DNA from: Paenibacillus beijingensis
GTDB taxonomy: Bacteria > Bacillota > Bacilli > Paenibacillales > Paenibacillaceae
Direction: 5' to 3'
DNA length: 64,000 bases
Assembly (NCBI RefSeq): GCF_000961095.1
Contig: NZ_CP011058.1
Location: forward strand, 3,313,501 to 3,377,500
Shown: in pieces, positions 1 through 8,709 of the stretch
How positions within the stretch are numbered: the stretch's first letter is position 1
Layout: each line of letters opens with the position of its first letter
Position numbers and translations under genes: made by a program
Notes under the pieces: generated by a model
Seen by the model: the letters and a program-made list of their open reading frames with translations, nothing else
Told to the model about the DNA's origin: nothing
Databases searched by the model: none

Positions 1-354
1 TCCGAACCATTGCTGGTTCAGGAGCATAAAGCGCTGTTTGATGTATTCGTACTGGGTGGACCGGAAGGTGCGGCCGCTGTGCTCGGCAGCGATCGGAAAG
101 CGTGCGAAGTTCGGAACCTCAAACTGGGCGGAGTACTTCTGATGAGGGCCTTCCGGGGAGTTCCGCGCAGCGCGCAGCGTTCCTTTCGGGATGAACAGCA
201 AATCTCCCTTCGATAAGGGGATCTCGATTCCATTCAAGCGGTAAACGGCGTTTCCCCGGGTCATCAGAATGAACATATGATGCGGCGTACAGGCTTCATC
301 CTTATACCAGTTCGGATCCATATTATCAAAATATGCGGAAATCAACTCCAGCAT
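1..354 (-). CDS. AraC-family regulator, N-terminal cupin half (runs off window start)
   Basis: Open reading frame of 118 codons on the minus strand that is still open at base 1, so the C-terminal part lies outside the window. The start is an ATG at 354 behind a GGGGGAG ribosome site. The visible residues have the pattern of the AraC sugar/ligand-binding cupin: HHMFILMTRGNAVYRLNG near residues 27-44 followed by KGDLLFIPKG. The usual HTH pair would follow further on and is not seen. It is divergent from the Rieske gene at 480, with 125 bp between, so it may regulate the Rieske-amidohydrolase pair (inference). Another cupin protein is possible, but this domain layout is most common in AraC regulators. 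Confidence 0.7.
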   Translation of the reverse strand, partial: MLELISAYFDNMDPNWYKDEACTPHHMFILMTRGNAVYRLNGIEIPLSKGDLLFIPKGTLRAARNSPEGPHQKYSAQFEVPNFARFPIAAEHSGRTFRSTQYEYIKQRFMLLNQQWFG

Positions 355-479
355 CCAACTCCCCCTTTTATCTTTAAGTATAGCTTAGAATCGTACAAAT
401 AAAAGTGTTTTTCTCAATGGAGACCGTGAGCCGCTCCGATTACAATTGATTTATGCAATAAAAAAGGAGGAAGGATAAA

Positions 480-857
480 GTGACGGTTCATCGAGTCGCA
501 GAAATCGAGGATATACCGGAAGGAACACGTAAAATCGTCCAAGTTGAAGGCCGTTCGATCGGTGTGTATAACGTCAAGGGCGAGTACTATGCCCTGAGCA
601 ACTACTGTCCACATCAAGGCGCGGAATTGTGCAAAGGACCCGTATGCGGGACGACGCTCGAATCCAACGTTTACGAGTACAAGTATGGCCGTGATCAGGA
701 AATTATCCGCTGTCCCTGGCATGGCTGGGAGTTTGATATCAAAACGGGGAAATCGTTATTCAATGAACGTATTCGTACACGCACGTACCCTTTGAAAGTA
801 AAGGACGGTTATCTTGAGCTTCAGCTCGGAAACAAGGGGGGAGAAGACCATGAGTGA
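480..857 (+). CDS. Rieske [2Fe-2S] protein
   Basis: A 125-residue soluble Rieske domain. The iron-sulfur ligands are visible as C43-P-H45 and C78-P-W-H81. Such domains carry electrons to an oxygenase, or form the N-terminus of one. The loop between the two ligand pairs is about 32 residues, much longer than the usual 15-20 in Rieske ferredoxins, and contains an extra CGTTL segment. The GTG start at 480 sits behind AAAAAAGGAGGAAGG. The stop overlaps the start of the next gene by 8 bp, so the two are translationally coupled. No oxygenase alpha subunit or reductase is visible nearby; partners could lie beyond the window start. Confidence 0.85.
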   Translation: MTVHRVAEIEDIPEGTRKIVQVEGRSIGVYNVKGEYYALSNYCPHQGAELCKGPVCGTTLESNVYEYKYGRDQEIIRCPWHGWEFDIKTGKSLFNERIRTRTYPLKVKDGYLELQLGNKGGEDHE

Positions 858-1923
858 GAGCAAGCAGCTGCCGGTTGTGGATTGCGATGTGCATAACCAG
901 TTCAGATCGGGCCAGGATCTGGTGCCGTATGTGGAGGAGCCTTGGAAAAGCCATATGAAGCAGTTCGGCTGGGTAGCCGCGGGGCTTCCGTACGTATCGC
1001 CGATCGGCAACAAGCGCAAGGATGCAGATCCTCCGAGCGGCCTTCCGGTTGGTTCCGACCCGGAATATTTGCTGGAGCATCTGGGCGGGCACTTCAATGT
1101 AGACTACGCCCTGCTCTGTTCGGATACGATCATTGGCGCCTCCAACTTTGCTGATCCGGACTATGTTGCCGTCGTTTGCAAAGGCTATAACGATTATTTA
1201 ATTCATGAGTGGCTCGCCAAAAGTCCGAAGTTCAAAGGGTATTTATGCATCGGCACCCAGGATCCCGATCAGGCGGCCCGGGAAATTGACCGCGTGGGGC
1301 CGCATTCGGACATCGTGGGCGTTGTCGTGACCGGAGGAGCCCGGATGCCTTACGGGCAACGATTCTACCATCCGATCTACGAGGCTTGCGTCCGGCAAAA
1401 CTTGCCATTTATTATTCACCCTGGCGCGGAGGGCTCCGGCATCTTCAATCCGCCTACGGCGGTCGGCTATGTATCCAACTATTTGCAGTGGCACACCTGT
1501 TTGCCGCAAACGTTCATGGCTCATTTGGTAAGCTTTGTGTGCGAAGGCGTCTTCGAGAAGTTCCCTGACCTGAAGGTCGTCTTCTGTGAGGGAGGGGTCA
1601 GCTGGATGCCGCCGCTGCTGTGGAGGCTGGACAAGAACTTCAAGGCGCTGAGGGCTTCGACCCCATGGCTGAAACGTTTGCCCAGCGAATACGTTCGGGA
1701 TCATTGCTTCATGACAACGCAGCCGATCGAGGAGCCGGATAGCCCGAAGTACTTTATGCAGATGTTCGAGATGTTCGACGCGGAGAATATGCTGCTTTTC
1801 TCCAGCGATTACCCGCATTGGGACTTCGACGACCCGAACCGCATCATTTTGCAGCGATTGCCGGAGGAGAAGCTTCGCAAAATATTGTGCGAAAATGCAA
1901 AGCGGCTGTTCCGGTTAGCGTAA
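850..1923 (+). CDS. Amidohydrolase-2 family metal-dependent hydrolase (ACMSD-like TIM barrel)
   Basis: A 357-residue amidohydrolase of the family that includes ACMSD and LigW-type decarboxylases. The first motif is DCDVH (residues 11-15), with Asp in place of the first His of HxH. Other motifs are IIHPGAEGSG near 189, CEGGVSWMPPLLWRLD near 245-260, and the metal Asp in SSDYPHWDFDD near 318-328. The start at 850 (MSESKQLP) has a good ribosome site (GGGGGGAGAAG) and overlaps the Rieske stop. A longer in-frame start at 814 lies inside the Rieske gene and is unlikely. Pairing with a Rieske protein suggests ring cleavage or decarboxylation of an aromatic or heteroaromatic compound (inference). Confidence 0.85.
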   Translation: MSESKQLPVVDCDVHNQFRSGQDLVPYVEEPWKSHMKQFGWVAAGLPYVSPIGNKRKDADPPSGLPVGSDPEYLLEHLGGHFNVDYALLCSDTIIGASNFADPDYVAVVCKGYNDYLIHEWLAKSPKFKGYLCIGTQDPDQAAREIDRVGPHSDIVGVVVTGGARMPYGQRFYHPIYEACVRQNLPFIIHPGAEGSGIFNPPTAVGYVSNYLQWHTCLPQTFMAHLVSFVCEGVFEKFPDLKVVFCEGGVSWMPPLLWRLDKNFKALRASTPWLKRLPSEYVRDHCFMTTQPIEEPDSPKYFMQMFEMFDAENMLLFSSDYPHWDFDDPNRIILQRLPEEKLRKILCENAKRLFRLA

Positions 1924-1946
1924 GTGCATCGAGGGCTGTCATGAGC

Positions 1947-1996
1947 GAAAAGCCTTTGGAACAAGTTCCAGAGGCTTTTCGTATGAGTATTTTTTT
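1947..1996 (+). terminator. Rho-independent terminator after the Rieske-amidohydrolase pair
   Basis: A 16-bp stem with one mismatch (GAAAAGCCTTTGGAAC at 1947-1962 with 1965-1980) and a two-base loop, followed after 10 bases by a run of seven T. Confidence 0.75.
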
Positions 1997-2108
1997 CGAC
2001 ACCTTATTCAAAATCATAACAAATCATTGAGAAACAGTCTATACATCTGGTTAAATTTTTTATACAGTTGAGTTGCCGGCAAAAACCGAAGAAATGGAGT
2101 GTTGTTCA

Positions 2109-3083
2109 TTGGAATATACTTGTCACCTCGATGAAGCTGATCTGCAAGAGTATATGAAGAAGGTTTTTGGCACCGGCTATTTTTTAGCGAGTGTATCGAA
2201 GATGCATGGCGGTGCGCAAAAGGTCGTTTACAAGATCGATTGCCGCGATGGATTTTCCTGCGTTTTGTATGTGTGGGATCTTGCCATGAATTATTTCCAA
2301 GCAGAGAAAGCGGCCGAAGATATAAATGAGCGATCCTATGGCAGCGATTTATTTGAAATGAATAGCAAATATTTATCGCAGCATGGAATTCGAACGCCCG
2401 CCCTTTATGATCTGAACAAGGAAAGAAACCGTTACCCCTTTGATTACGCTCTTGTTGAATATGTGGATGGATCAAAGGCAGAAGCCTATTTCCATCATTC
2501 CGATTCACGGGTTAAAGATAAAGTGCTTCAGCAGTTGGGGGATATGCTTGCTGCCATGCATGCCAACGAAAGGCACACCTACGGGAAAGTGAATAATAGC
2601 GGGGGCAACACGGCAAATGCTCATTCCTTGAAATTAGAGAATGCAAAAAACCAACTATCCTACGCTTCCCAATATATTGACAGCTTTCGGGCCAATCAAA
2701 GCAAGCTGCTTGATACTTTGTATATGCTGGAATCAACAATTGAACCCAGAAACCGGTACGGATTTATACATGGGGAACTCGGTCCAGACCACGTATTGGT
2801 AAATGACAATTTAGAGCCCTATTTGATCGATATCGAAGGGGCTGCGTTCTTTGATATTGAACATGAACACAGTTTTTTAGAGTTTCGGTTTGGGGATTAT
2901 TACCGTTATCTGAAGAATGATTCCCTTGATCCCAACAGGATGTTATTCTATCGATTCCATCACCATATATCGTTAACTTCGGGCGGTTTAAAGCTGCTTC
3001 ATAGAGGATTTCCAGATCAACAATTTGCAAAAGAACTCGCTGAACATCATTCCCGATGCGCAATGCGATTTATTGAAGGTTGA
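2109..3083 (+). CDS. Phosphotransferase-like protein (APH/choline kinase fold)
   Basis: About 324 residues with the shape of the aminoglycoside/choline phosphotransferase family. A catalytic-loop-like segment HGELGPDHVLV lies near residue 221 and a DxD/E-like LIDIEGA follows. The canonical loop is HGDxxxxN, so the catalytic Asp is Glu and the Asn is His; activity may be altered. I chose the TTG at 2109 because GGAG lies 9 bp upstream; ATG 2094 and TTG 2073 are in-frame alternatives without a ribosome site. It stands alone between a terminator and the regulated promoter at 3246. An antibiotic-resistance role is not supported; small-molecule or homoserine/fructosamine-type kinase roles are equally possible. 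Confidence 0.7.
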   Translation: MEYTCHLDEADLQEYMKKVFGTGYFLASVSKMHGGAQKVVYKIDCRDGFSCVLYVWDLAMNYFQAEKAAEDINERSYGSDLFEMNSKYLSQHGIRTPALYDLNKERNRYPFDYALVEYVDGSKAEAYFHHSDSRVKDKVLQQLGDMLAAMHANERHTYGKVNNSGGNTANAHSLKLENAKNQLSYASQYIDSFRANQSKLLDTLYMLESTIEPRNRYGFIHGELGPDHVLVNDNLEPYLIDIEGAAFFDIEHEHSFLEFRFGDYYRYLKNDSLDPNRMLFYRFHHHISLTSGGLKLLHRGFPDQQFAKELAEHHSRCAMRFIEG

Positions 3084-3245
3084 ACAATGGGGGATTGGCA
3101 TAACATACTCAATGGTATGAAAAAATTATTAGCTTTGACAAGAGTGTACAGTCAAGAGGTTAATTCAAGAGAGCGAAGAGACTCGAGATTTATTGTCAAT
3201 GATGGTGAAATTAAAGCTTTGTAAGGATTAATGGCAATATCGGAG

Positions 3246-3294
3246 TTGACAACAACTGTTTCAAAGAATAATATCATATTATACCGAACGATAT
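3246..3294 (+). promoter_or_regulatory. SigA promoter with TetR-type operator
   Basis: TTGACA (3246-3251), 17-bp spacer, TAATAT (3269-3274), then the box ATACCGAACGATAT at 3281-3294, six bases after the -10. The tetR promoter at 13002 has the same TTGACAACAA start, the same spacing and the same box position. The arrangement predicts repression of the downstream regulator by the TetR protein at 13068. Confidence 0.75.
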
Positions 3295-3370
3295 GAAATA
3301 AGGTTATGTTGCTGGACAGCTGCGGAATTGTGATGTTCCATTCATGGATTCGGGCGAGGGAGGGTAGGAC

Positions 3371-4420
3371 ATGTCGACTTTATTGTCCAGGGATGAATTA
3401 TTGGAGATCGTGGATGTTCTTCCGGGCGGGATCATTGTAACCGATGAAACTAAAGAGGAAGAACGCCAAGAAATGATGAACCTTCGCAGCCAACATGAAT
3501 TGGAAAAGAAGATGACGTACAAAAGCAAAAAAATGGATAAAATCATTTTGATTTCAAAAAAAATCGCCAGTGTTGATTCAACCGTGCTATTGACCGGGGA
3601 ATCAGGTACAGGGAAGGAATTGCTTGCTTATTGCATACACAGTTGGAGTAAAAGAAAAGATCGTCCGTTTATTACTTTTGATTGCGGCGTCTTGCAGGAA
3701 TCCTATTTGGAGGCCGAATTGTTCGGAAGCGGGTTAAACCCCGCTCAAACAAGTATTATTGAGGCAGCCAATGGAGGAACGCTGTTCCTGGATGACATCG
3801 ACAAGCTTTCTTTGAACATGCAGACAAAACTGCTGCATTTGATGCAGAACAAATATTACGTAAAACCCGGCAGCGGCAAACCCGTTCCGGTAAATATCCG
3901 CATTATTACTTCGACAAATAAGAATATGGAAGACTACGTAAAATTGAACCGGTTTCGCAAAGATCTCTTCTATTATCTCAATGTCGTTCCGATAAATATC
4001 CCCCCTTTACGGGAAAGAAAGGAAGACATCGTTCCCCTCGTACAACATTTTACCCGACGAATCAACAATCAATATCATATGCAAAAAAAATTCACTCCAA
4101 AACTTCTAAAACAGTTGCAGGACTATTCCTGGCCTGGAAACGTTCGTGAACTGCAAAGTATTGTGGAGCGTCTATTGGTGATGATTGATGAGCCCTGGAT
4201 TGACGCAGAGGATTTACCCGAATCGATGAGCTTGAATAGAGAATACAGGAAAAGTGTAGAAGTAAACCGGATCATTCCACTCAAAGAAGCTATTGAATTG
4301 TTGGAAAACGAGTTGCTGAAAATGGCTATGGAAAAATTTCACTCAACGACCAAAATGGCGGAATTTCTCGGAGTCAACCAATCAACAATCAGCAGGAAGC
4401 TGCAGCGATTAAAGAAATAA
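3371..4420 (+). CDS. TyrR-like AAA+ transcriptional regulator without GAFTGA loop
   Basis: A 349-residue protein of the sigma-54 activator family. It has Walker A GESGTGKE (residues 76-83), ELFG (116-119), Walker B TLFLDDID (137-144), an arginine-finger-like RFRKDLFYYLN, the PGNVREL motif, and a C-terminal Fis-type HTH (TTKMAEFLGVNQSTISRKL). The segment between ELFG and IIEAANGG, where activators carry GAFTGA for sigma-54 contact, reads GSGLNPAQTS. As in E. coli TyrR, it therefore probably acts at SigA promoters (inference). The N-terminus keeps only a PAS stub (residues 7-26), so the sensor domain is almost missing. ATG 3371 lies behind GAGGGAGGGTAGG. It sits just upstream of the ABC operon, its likely target. 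Confidence 0.85.
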   Translation: MSTLLSRDELLEIVDVLPGGIIVTDETKEEERQEMMNLRSQHELEKKMTYKSKKMDKIILISKKIASVDSTVLLTGESGTGKELLAYCIHSWSKRKDRPFITFDCGVLQESYLEAELFGSGLNPAQTSIIEAANGGTLFLDDIDKLSLNMQTKLLHLMQNKYYVKPGSGKPVPVNIRIITSTNKNMEDYVKLNRFRKDLFYYLNVVPINIPPLRERKEDIVPLVQHFTRRINNQYHMQKKFTPKLLKQLQDYSWPGNVRELQSIVERLLVMIDEPWIDAEDLPESMSLNREYRKSVEVNRIIPLKEAIELLENELLKMAMEKFHSTTKMAEFLGVNQSTISRKLQRLKK

Positions 4421-4430
4421 TAATCGTTCG

Positions 4431-4491
4431 AATGCATTTCAGTATAGCGAAGGGACTTATAACCTCCCTCTATACAGAAATGCATTTTTTT
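4431..4491 (+). terminator. Strong terminator after the TyrR-like gene
   Basis: Near-perfect long stem: AATGCATTTCAGTATAG (4431-4447) pairs with 4470-4486, with an inner AGGGA/TCCCT stem, followed by a T run. Confidence 0.85.
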
Positions 4492-4514
4492 ATGCGCGTT
4501 TCGCTCTCAATACC

Positions 4515-4741
4515 TTACATCATATCGGCATTAATAATTTTCCTGAAAACGTGATGTAAATCTCCTTAACCATTGGTTGTGCAGAAATCATAAGGGGTAT
4601 GCATCAGAGCATAATTTTTATTTTGTTATTATTCCATTGTTTTTCACCGAAGAGAAGGGATTTTAAAGGTATTTACTATGCGAAAATGCATATTTTTTTA
4701 CATTAGATTTGTTGTGAGATTTGCTTACATCGTGCTATAAA
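4515..4741 (+). promoter_or_regulatory. Control region of the ABC operon: repeated TTACATCRYG sites and SigA-like promoter
   Basis: This 434-bp gap (4421-4854) holds the terminator above and three copies of one motif: TTACATCAT at 4515-4523 (+), TTTACATCACGT at 4549-4560 (on the minus strand) and TTACATCGTG at 4725-4734 (+). The last lies in the spacer of a possible promoter, TTGTGA (4712-4717), 18 bp, TATAAA (4736-4741). The first two copies face each other. They are candidate sites for the TyrR-like activator. No -24/-12 (GG/GC) element was found. The motif assignment is by eye only. Confidence 0.45.
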
Positions 4742-4854
4742 TGCTTTGTATCCGCAATATACCACTAAAGGGGAGGCTTAATAAGCAAATGAAAAACAAA
4801 GCGCATGGTTGAAAATCGGTTCATCTCATATTTTATTTTTAAAGGAGACTGCAG

Positions 4855-6093
4855 ATGAGAAAGTCGACGTTTATAATGGCTATTTTAATCGTTTTGATCA
4901 TGGGAGGATGCGGAGGGCAACAGCAGAACGCTCCAACGGCAAACTCCGGGGCAGCCAAATCTGTCGGCTCGGTTGATGTGATCAAAATTGGTGTTCTTGC
5001 CCCGACAACGGGCTTTATGTCCACCCACGGCGAAGCGATCAAAATGGGAGCGCTGATTACGGAAGAAATGATCAATAAAGAAGGGGGGATAATGGGCAAG
5101 CCTGTAAAAATGGTTATCGAAGACGATAAATCCGATCCTGCAGTAGCCGCTGAAAAAGCGAAGCAGCTTATAAATAAAGACAAGGTCCAGTTTCTGATCG
5201 GGACGGGAAGCAGCGCAGAGACATTGGCTGTCGTACCGGTTGCGGAAGAAAGCAAGATTCCATTTATTTATTCCCTGGATGGAGAATGCAAGACGTGCAG
5301 CTTGAACAACAAACAAGAAAAGGCGAAATATATTTTTGCCTCAGGACCAACCCCTGAGATGCTGCTCGACAAGTTCTTGCCGGAGATGATGAACAAGTTT
5401 GGCAAGAAAGTGTTCTTTGTCGGAGCCGACTATGTGTTCCCCCATTTCATGAATGACATCGCGGAGAAAATCGTAATTGAAAAAGGCGGGGAGGTCGTCG
5501 GAAGCGATTATGCGCCAACCGATACTACGGACTATTCGCCGATTATTAACCGGATCAAGAAGGCGGAGCCGGACATTCTGTTTTTAACTCTTCCGGGTAC
5601 AACCGGTGTGACATTCGTTAAACAAGCTCGGCAGTTCGGCATTTTTGAAAAAATGGCGGTGACCGGTTCGGCGACGTTTGATACGGAATCTTATTCAGCC
5701 ATCGGCAAGATCTCAGAAGGCGTTTATGTTGTCAATCGTTACAGCGGTCTTCTCGAGAATGAAGCGAACACAAATTTCATCAAGGCATTTAAAGATAAGT
5801 TTAACCCCAAATATCCGATCGGACCGACGGCTTCCTCAGGTACTTATGGCGCCGTCATGGCACTGAAGGCTGCTGTGGAGAAAGCCGGCAAGACCGATGC
5901 CGATGCCGTCGTAGCGGCCTTGGAAGGGTTGAAATTGAATCTGCCGCAAGGAGAAGTTGAAATCGACAAAGAAAATCACATTTTTAAGCAGCATGTCTAT
6001 ATGATGCAAATCAATAATGGCGATTATCAAATTGTGCAAGATCTAGGCATGAGCAATCACCCGGGTTTTATCGGCTGCTCCATAGAACAATAG
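4855..6093 (+). CDS. ABC transporter substrate-binding lipoprotein (branched-chain amino acid/amide type)
   Basis: A 412-residue type I periplasmic-binding fold protein of the LivK/UrtA/FmdD group. The N-terminus MRKSTFIMAILIVLIMGGC is a lipoprotein signal with the lipobox cysteine at residue 19. A Gln/Asn/Gly-rich linker follows, then the mature domain starting IKIGVLAPTTG. The segments INKEGGIMGKPVKMVIEDD and GTGSSAETLAVVPVAEE are characteristic. It heads a five-gene importer operon. Family members bind branched-chain amino acids, urea, amides or aromatic acids, so the ligand cannot be named. The neighbouring nitrilases make an amide- or nitrile-containing ligand plausible (inference). Confidence 0.9.
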   Translation: MRKSTFIMAILIVLIMGGCGGQQQNAPTANSGAAKSVGSVDVIKIGVLAPTTGFMSTHGEAIKMGALITEEMINKEGGIMGKPVKMVIEDDKSDPAVAAEKAKQLINKDKVQFLIGTGSSAETLAVVPVAEESKIPFIYSLDGECKTCSLNNKQEKAKYIFASGPTPEMLLDKFLPEMMNKFGKKVFFVGADYVFPHFMNDIAEKIVIEKGGEVVGSDYAPTDTTDYSPIINRIKKAEPDILFLTLPGTTGVTFVKQARQFGIFEKMAVTGSATFDTESYSAIGKISEGVYVVNRYSGLLENEANTNFIKAFKDKFNPKYPIGPTASSGTYGAVMALKAAVEKAGKTDADAVVAALEGLKLNLPQGEVEIDKENHIFKQHVYMMQINNGDYQIVQDLGMSNHPGFIGCSIEQ

Positions 6094-6158
6094 GTTCAGA
6101 ACTGAGATTAGGCAGGTTCTCATTTCCTGGCGGCCATTTTAGTTAAAGAGGTGATGGA

Positions 6159-7001
6159 ATGGAGAATGTGTTGAATGTATTAACATCGATTGCCGTTCTT
6201 GCGGTAGTTGCTGTGGGCCTGTATATCATACTCGGCTTAATGCAGGTCATTAATATGGCACATGGCGATATCGTAATGCTGGGCGCTTACTCCGTATTCG
6301 TATTGACTCAAGCCGGTCTCCATTTTTGGGTGGCTGCGGTGATCGCGACTTGTATTGCGGGTATTGCGGGAGGGTTAATCGAAATCGTCGTTGTAAGAAA
6401 TTTATATAAAAGCGGGAATTTAGCCACCATGCTGGCTACTTGGGGAGTTGGTATCGTAATCCAACAAGCAATCAAGCTGACATTCGGTCCGCAGGGGCAA
6501 TTTGTTGACGTTCCAATGACGTCTATGATTTCGGTATTTGGCGTTGAATACCCGTCTTACCGGATGATGATTCTATTCATCAGCACGATCATCTTGGCGG
6601 CTATTTTTGTTGTACTCCAAAAAACACGCGCCGGACTTCTGGTACGAGCCACCATGGACCGAACGGATATGGCAGAGGCGATGGGGATTCATACAAAACG
6701 GGTTTATTCTTATGGGTTTGTAGCGGGGTCCGCATTGGCAGGACTTGCGGGTGCCTTAATTTCGCCGATTGTAAGCATATCGCCATTGATGGGGATCGAT
6801 TACGTTACAAAGTCTTTCCTTGTGGTCATGACGGGCGGATTCGAATCAATGGTTTCCACCATCGGGGGAGCGGCCATAATCGGAGGCTTGCAGAATGGGT
6901 TTAGCTATTATATGGACACGACCAAATCTTGGATGATTGTTCTGATTATCGTCATCGTAATCATCTGGATCCGTCCCCAAGGGGTGTTTTCAAAGAAATG
7001 A
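6159..7001 (+). CDS. livH: ABC permease, LivH type
   Basis: A 280-residue integral membrane protein with about eight hydrophobic segments. It carries LivH signatures: INMAHGDIVMLGAY near residues 31-44, and LAGLAGALISP followed by a MTGGFESMVSTIGGA coupling segment. It forms one half of the membrane channel for the binding protein upstream. The start at 6159 is behind AAAGAGGTGATGGA. Its stop overlaps the ATG of the next gene (ATGA at 6998), indicating tight co-translation. The symbol is family-level; the ligand need not be leucine. Confidence 0.9.
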   Translation: MENVLNVLTSIAVLAVVAVGLYIILGLMQVINMAHGDIVMLGAYSVFVLTQAGLHFWVAAVIATCIAGIAGGLIEIVVVRNLYKSGNLATMLATWGVGIVIQQAIKLTFGPQGQFVDVPMTSMISVFGVEYPSYRMMILFISTIILAAIFVVLQKTRAGLLVRATMDRTDMAEAMGIHTKRVYSYGFVAGSALAGLAGALISPIVSISPLMGIDYVTKSFLVVMTGGFESMVSTIGGAAIIGGLQNGFSYYMDTTKSWMIVLIIVIVIIWIRPQGVFSKK

Positions 7002-7948
7002 CGAATAAAGTAAGATATCGTTTCGTTCTCGTTCTTCCTGTTCTGTGCATCATTGTCGGGTTCTTTGCTCCGGAATATCAATTGGATTTGTTGGCAACGG
7101 CCTGTATTTACGGATTATTTGCTGCAAGCGTCGATTTCTCGTATGGTTATGCGGGAATTCTAAACCTCGGCTCCGCTTTATATTTTGGCATCGGCTCGTA
7201 CACAATGGCTTATGGTTTAAAACACGGGTTTGATTCGTTGCTTTTATTTATTGCGGGGATGGTTTTGTCCGTCATCATTGCGAGTGTGATCGGTTATGTC
7301 GGATTCAGGGTGAAAGCTTCACAAGTTCATTTCGGTTTGATAGGACTCGCCCTTACTCTCGGTGTCCAGCAGCTCGCGATCAGTCTATACCATTTTACCG
7401 GCGGATCGAACGGGATTACGAATGTGCCGCTGATGTCATTCCATCTTTTTGGACTGGACGTCTCTTTTCAGTCTCACACCTCTTATTACTTTTTTGTAAT
7501 CTTAACAGTATTTGTCTTGTTTCTCGCCTTATGGACTTTAGTGCATTCGCAGTTCGGCAAAGTAACGAAAGCGCTGCGCCATGACGAATCCAAATTGGAA
7601 ACGATGGGATATAATCCGATGAGGGTAAAAATGACCGTCCATCTGATCACAGCCTGCATTTCTTCCATTGCGGGAGCGCTGTTCGTTCCTGTTTCCGGCA
7701 TCGCATATCCCGATCTGTTCGGCGTCGCGTTCAGCATGTCGGTATTGATATGGGTGGCTCTTGGGGGAACCGGCACCTTGATCGGACCTATGTTGGCTGC
7801 CATCGTTTTGAAATTGGGGGAATCGACGTTGAGCAGCAGTTTTCAGGAAACATACATGCTCGTAATCGGACTCGTCTTTGTTGTTATGGTGATCATGGCA
7901 CCTGGCGGATCGGCAGGTCTGCTTCATCGTATGATCAAAAAGGGGTGA
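6998..7948 (+). CDS. livM: ABC permease, LivM type
   Basis: A 316-residue integral membrane protein, partner of the LivH-type permease. The start is the ATG at 6998 overlapping the previous stop; a longer reading frame upstream runs inside livH in another frame and is rejected. LivM features include YGYAGILNLGSALYFGIGSY near residues 50-70 and VHSQFGKVTKALRHDE, with a SIAGALFVP segment and VALGGTGTLIGP near the C-terminus. The symbol is family-level. Confidence 0.9.
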   Translation: MTNKVRYRFVLVLPVLCIIVGFFAPEYQLDLLATACIYGLFAASVDFSYGYAGILNLGSALYFGIGSYTMAYGLKHGFDSLLLFIAGMVLSVIIASVIGYVGFRVKASQVHFGLIGLALTLGVQQLAISLYHFTGGSNGITNVPLMSFHLFGLDVSFQSHTSYYFFVILTVFVLFLALWTLVHSQFGKVTKALRHDESKLETMGYNPMRVKMTVHLITACISSIAGALFVPVSGIAYPDLFGVAFSMSVLIWVALGGTGTLIGPMLAAIVLKLGESTLSSSFQETYMLVIGLVFVVMVIMAPGGSAGLLHRMIKKG

Positions 7949-7953
7949 AGCTC

Positions 7954-8709
7954 TTGGAAATTCAAGAATCAGTTTTAAGCACCGAGAATTTAAAAAAATC
8001 GTTTGGAGGGCTCGTTGTTGCCGAAGGCATCCATTTCCGGGTAGGGAAAAATGAAGCGCGCTGCATTATCGGTCCCAACGGTGCCGGTAAAACGACGTTT
8101 TTCAATTTGGTAACCGGTTTGCTGTCATCGGATTCCGGTAGTATTCGAATCGAGAACAAGGATGTTACCCGTTTGCCCGTAAATGAACGGCAAAAATTAG
8201 GTTTGGTGCGCACGTTTCAAGCCCCGCGTATTTTTCCGCTGTTCTCTGTGTTTGATAATGTATTGCTTGCTTTGCAAGCAAACCGTCGATTCGGCTCGCT
8301 CATAAAGTGTCTGTTTCCAAACAAAAACGATACGGAAGAAATACAGCATGCGATGGAGCAGACCGGCTTGTTGCATGTTTCGGACAGACTTGCAGGTTCA
8401 TTATCGCACGGGGAAAAAAAGCGGGTGGAGATGGCGATGGCGATCGTCCAAAAGCCGAAGGTTCTTTTAATGGATGAACCTACAGCTGGTATGACGGTTA
8501 AGGAAACTCAGGAAATTGCGGATCTGGTGAACCAGATTCGCAGGCAGATGTCGGTTGTCATTGTAGAACACGATATGGAGTTCGTAAGGGAAATAGCAGA
8601 CGTCATTTCGGTTCTATACAAAGGCAATCTGGTCCGCGAGGGAACGCTGCATGAATTGGAGAACGATCCGTTTATTCAGGAAATATATTTGGGAAGTGTC
8701 GCACTATGA
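7954..8709 (+). CDS. livG: ABC ATP-binding protein, LivG type
   Basis: A 251-residue ATPase with Walker A GPNGAGKTT near residue 40, signature LSHGEKKRVEMA near 150, Walker B LLMDEPTAGM near 170, and H-loop IVEHDM. Position 2 of the signature motif LSxGE holds Ser, and the third residue is His instead of Gly. I chose TTG at 7954 because AGGGGTGA lies at the right distance; GTG 7945 overlapping the livM stop is the alternative. The longer frame from 7750 lies inside livM. Confidence 0.9.
   Translation: MEIQESVLSTENLKKSFGGLVVAEGIHFRVGKNEARCIIGPNGAGKTTFFNLVTGLLSSDSGSIRIENKDVTRLPVNERQKLGLVRTFQAPRIFPLFSVFDNVLLALQANRRFGSLIKCLFPNKNDTEEIQHAMEQTGLLHVSDRLAGSLSHGEKKRVEMAMAIVQKPKVLLMDEPTAGMTVKETQEIADLVNQIRRQMSVVIVEHDMEFVREIADVISVLYKGNLVREGTLHELENDPFIQEIYLGSVAL

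Noticed and set aside
4421..4854. Sigma-54 (-24/-12) promoter for the ABC operon
   Set aside because: No GG-N10-GC element is visible, and the activator lacks GAFTGA.
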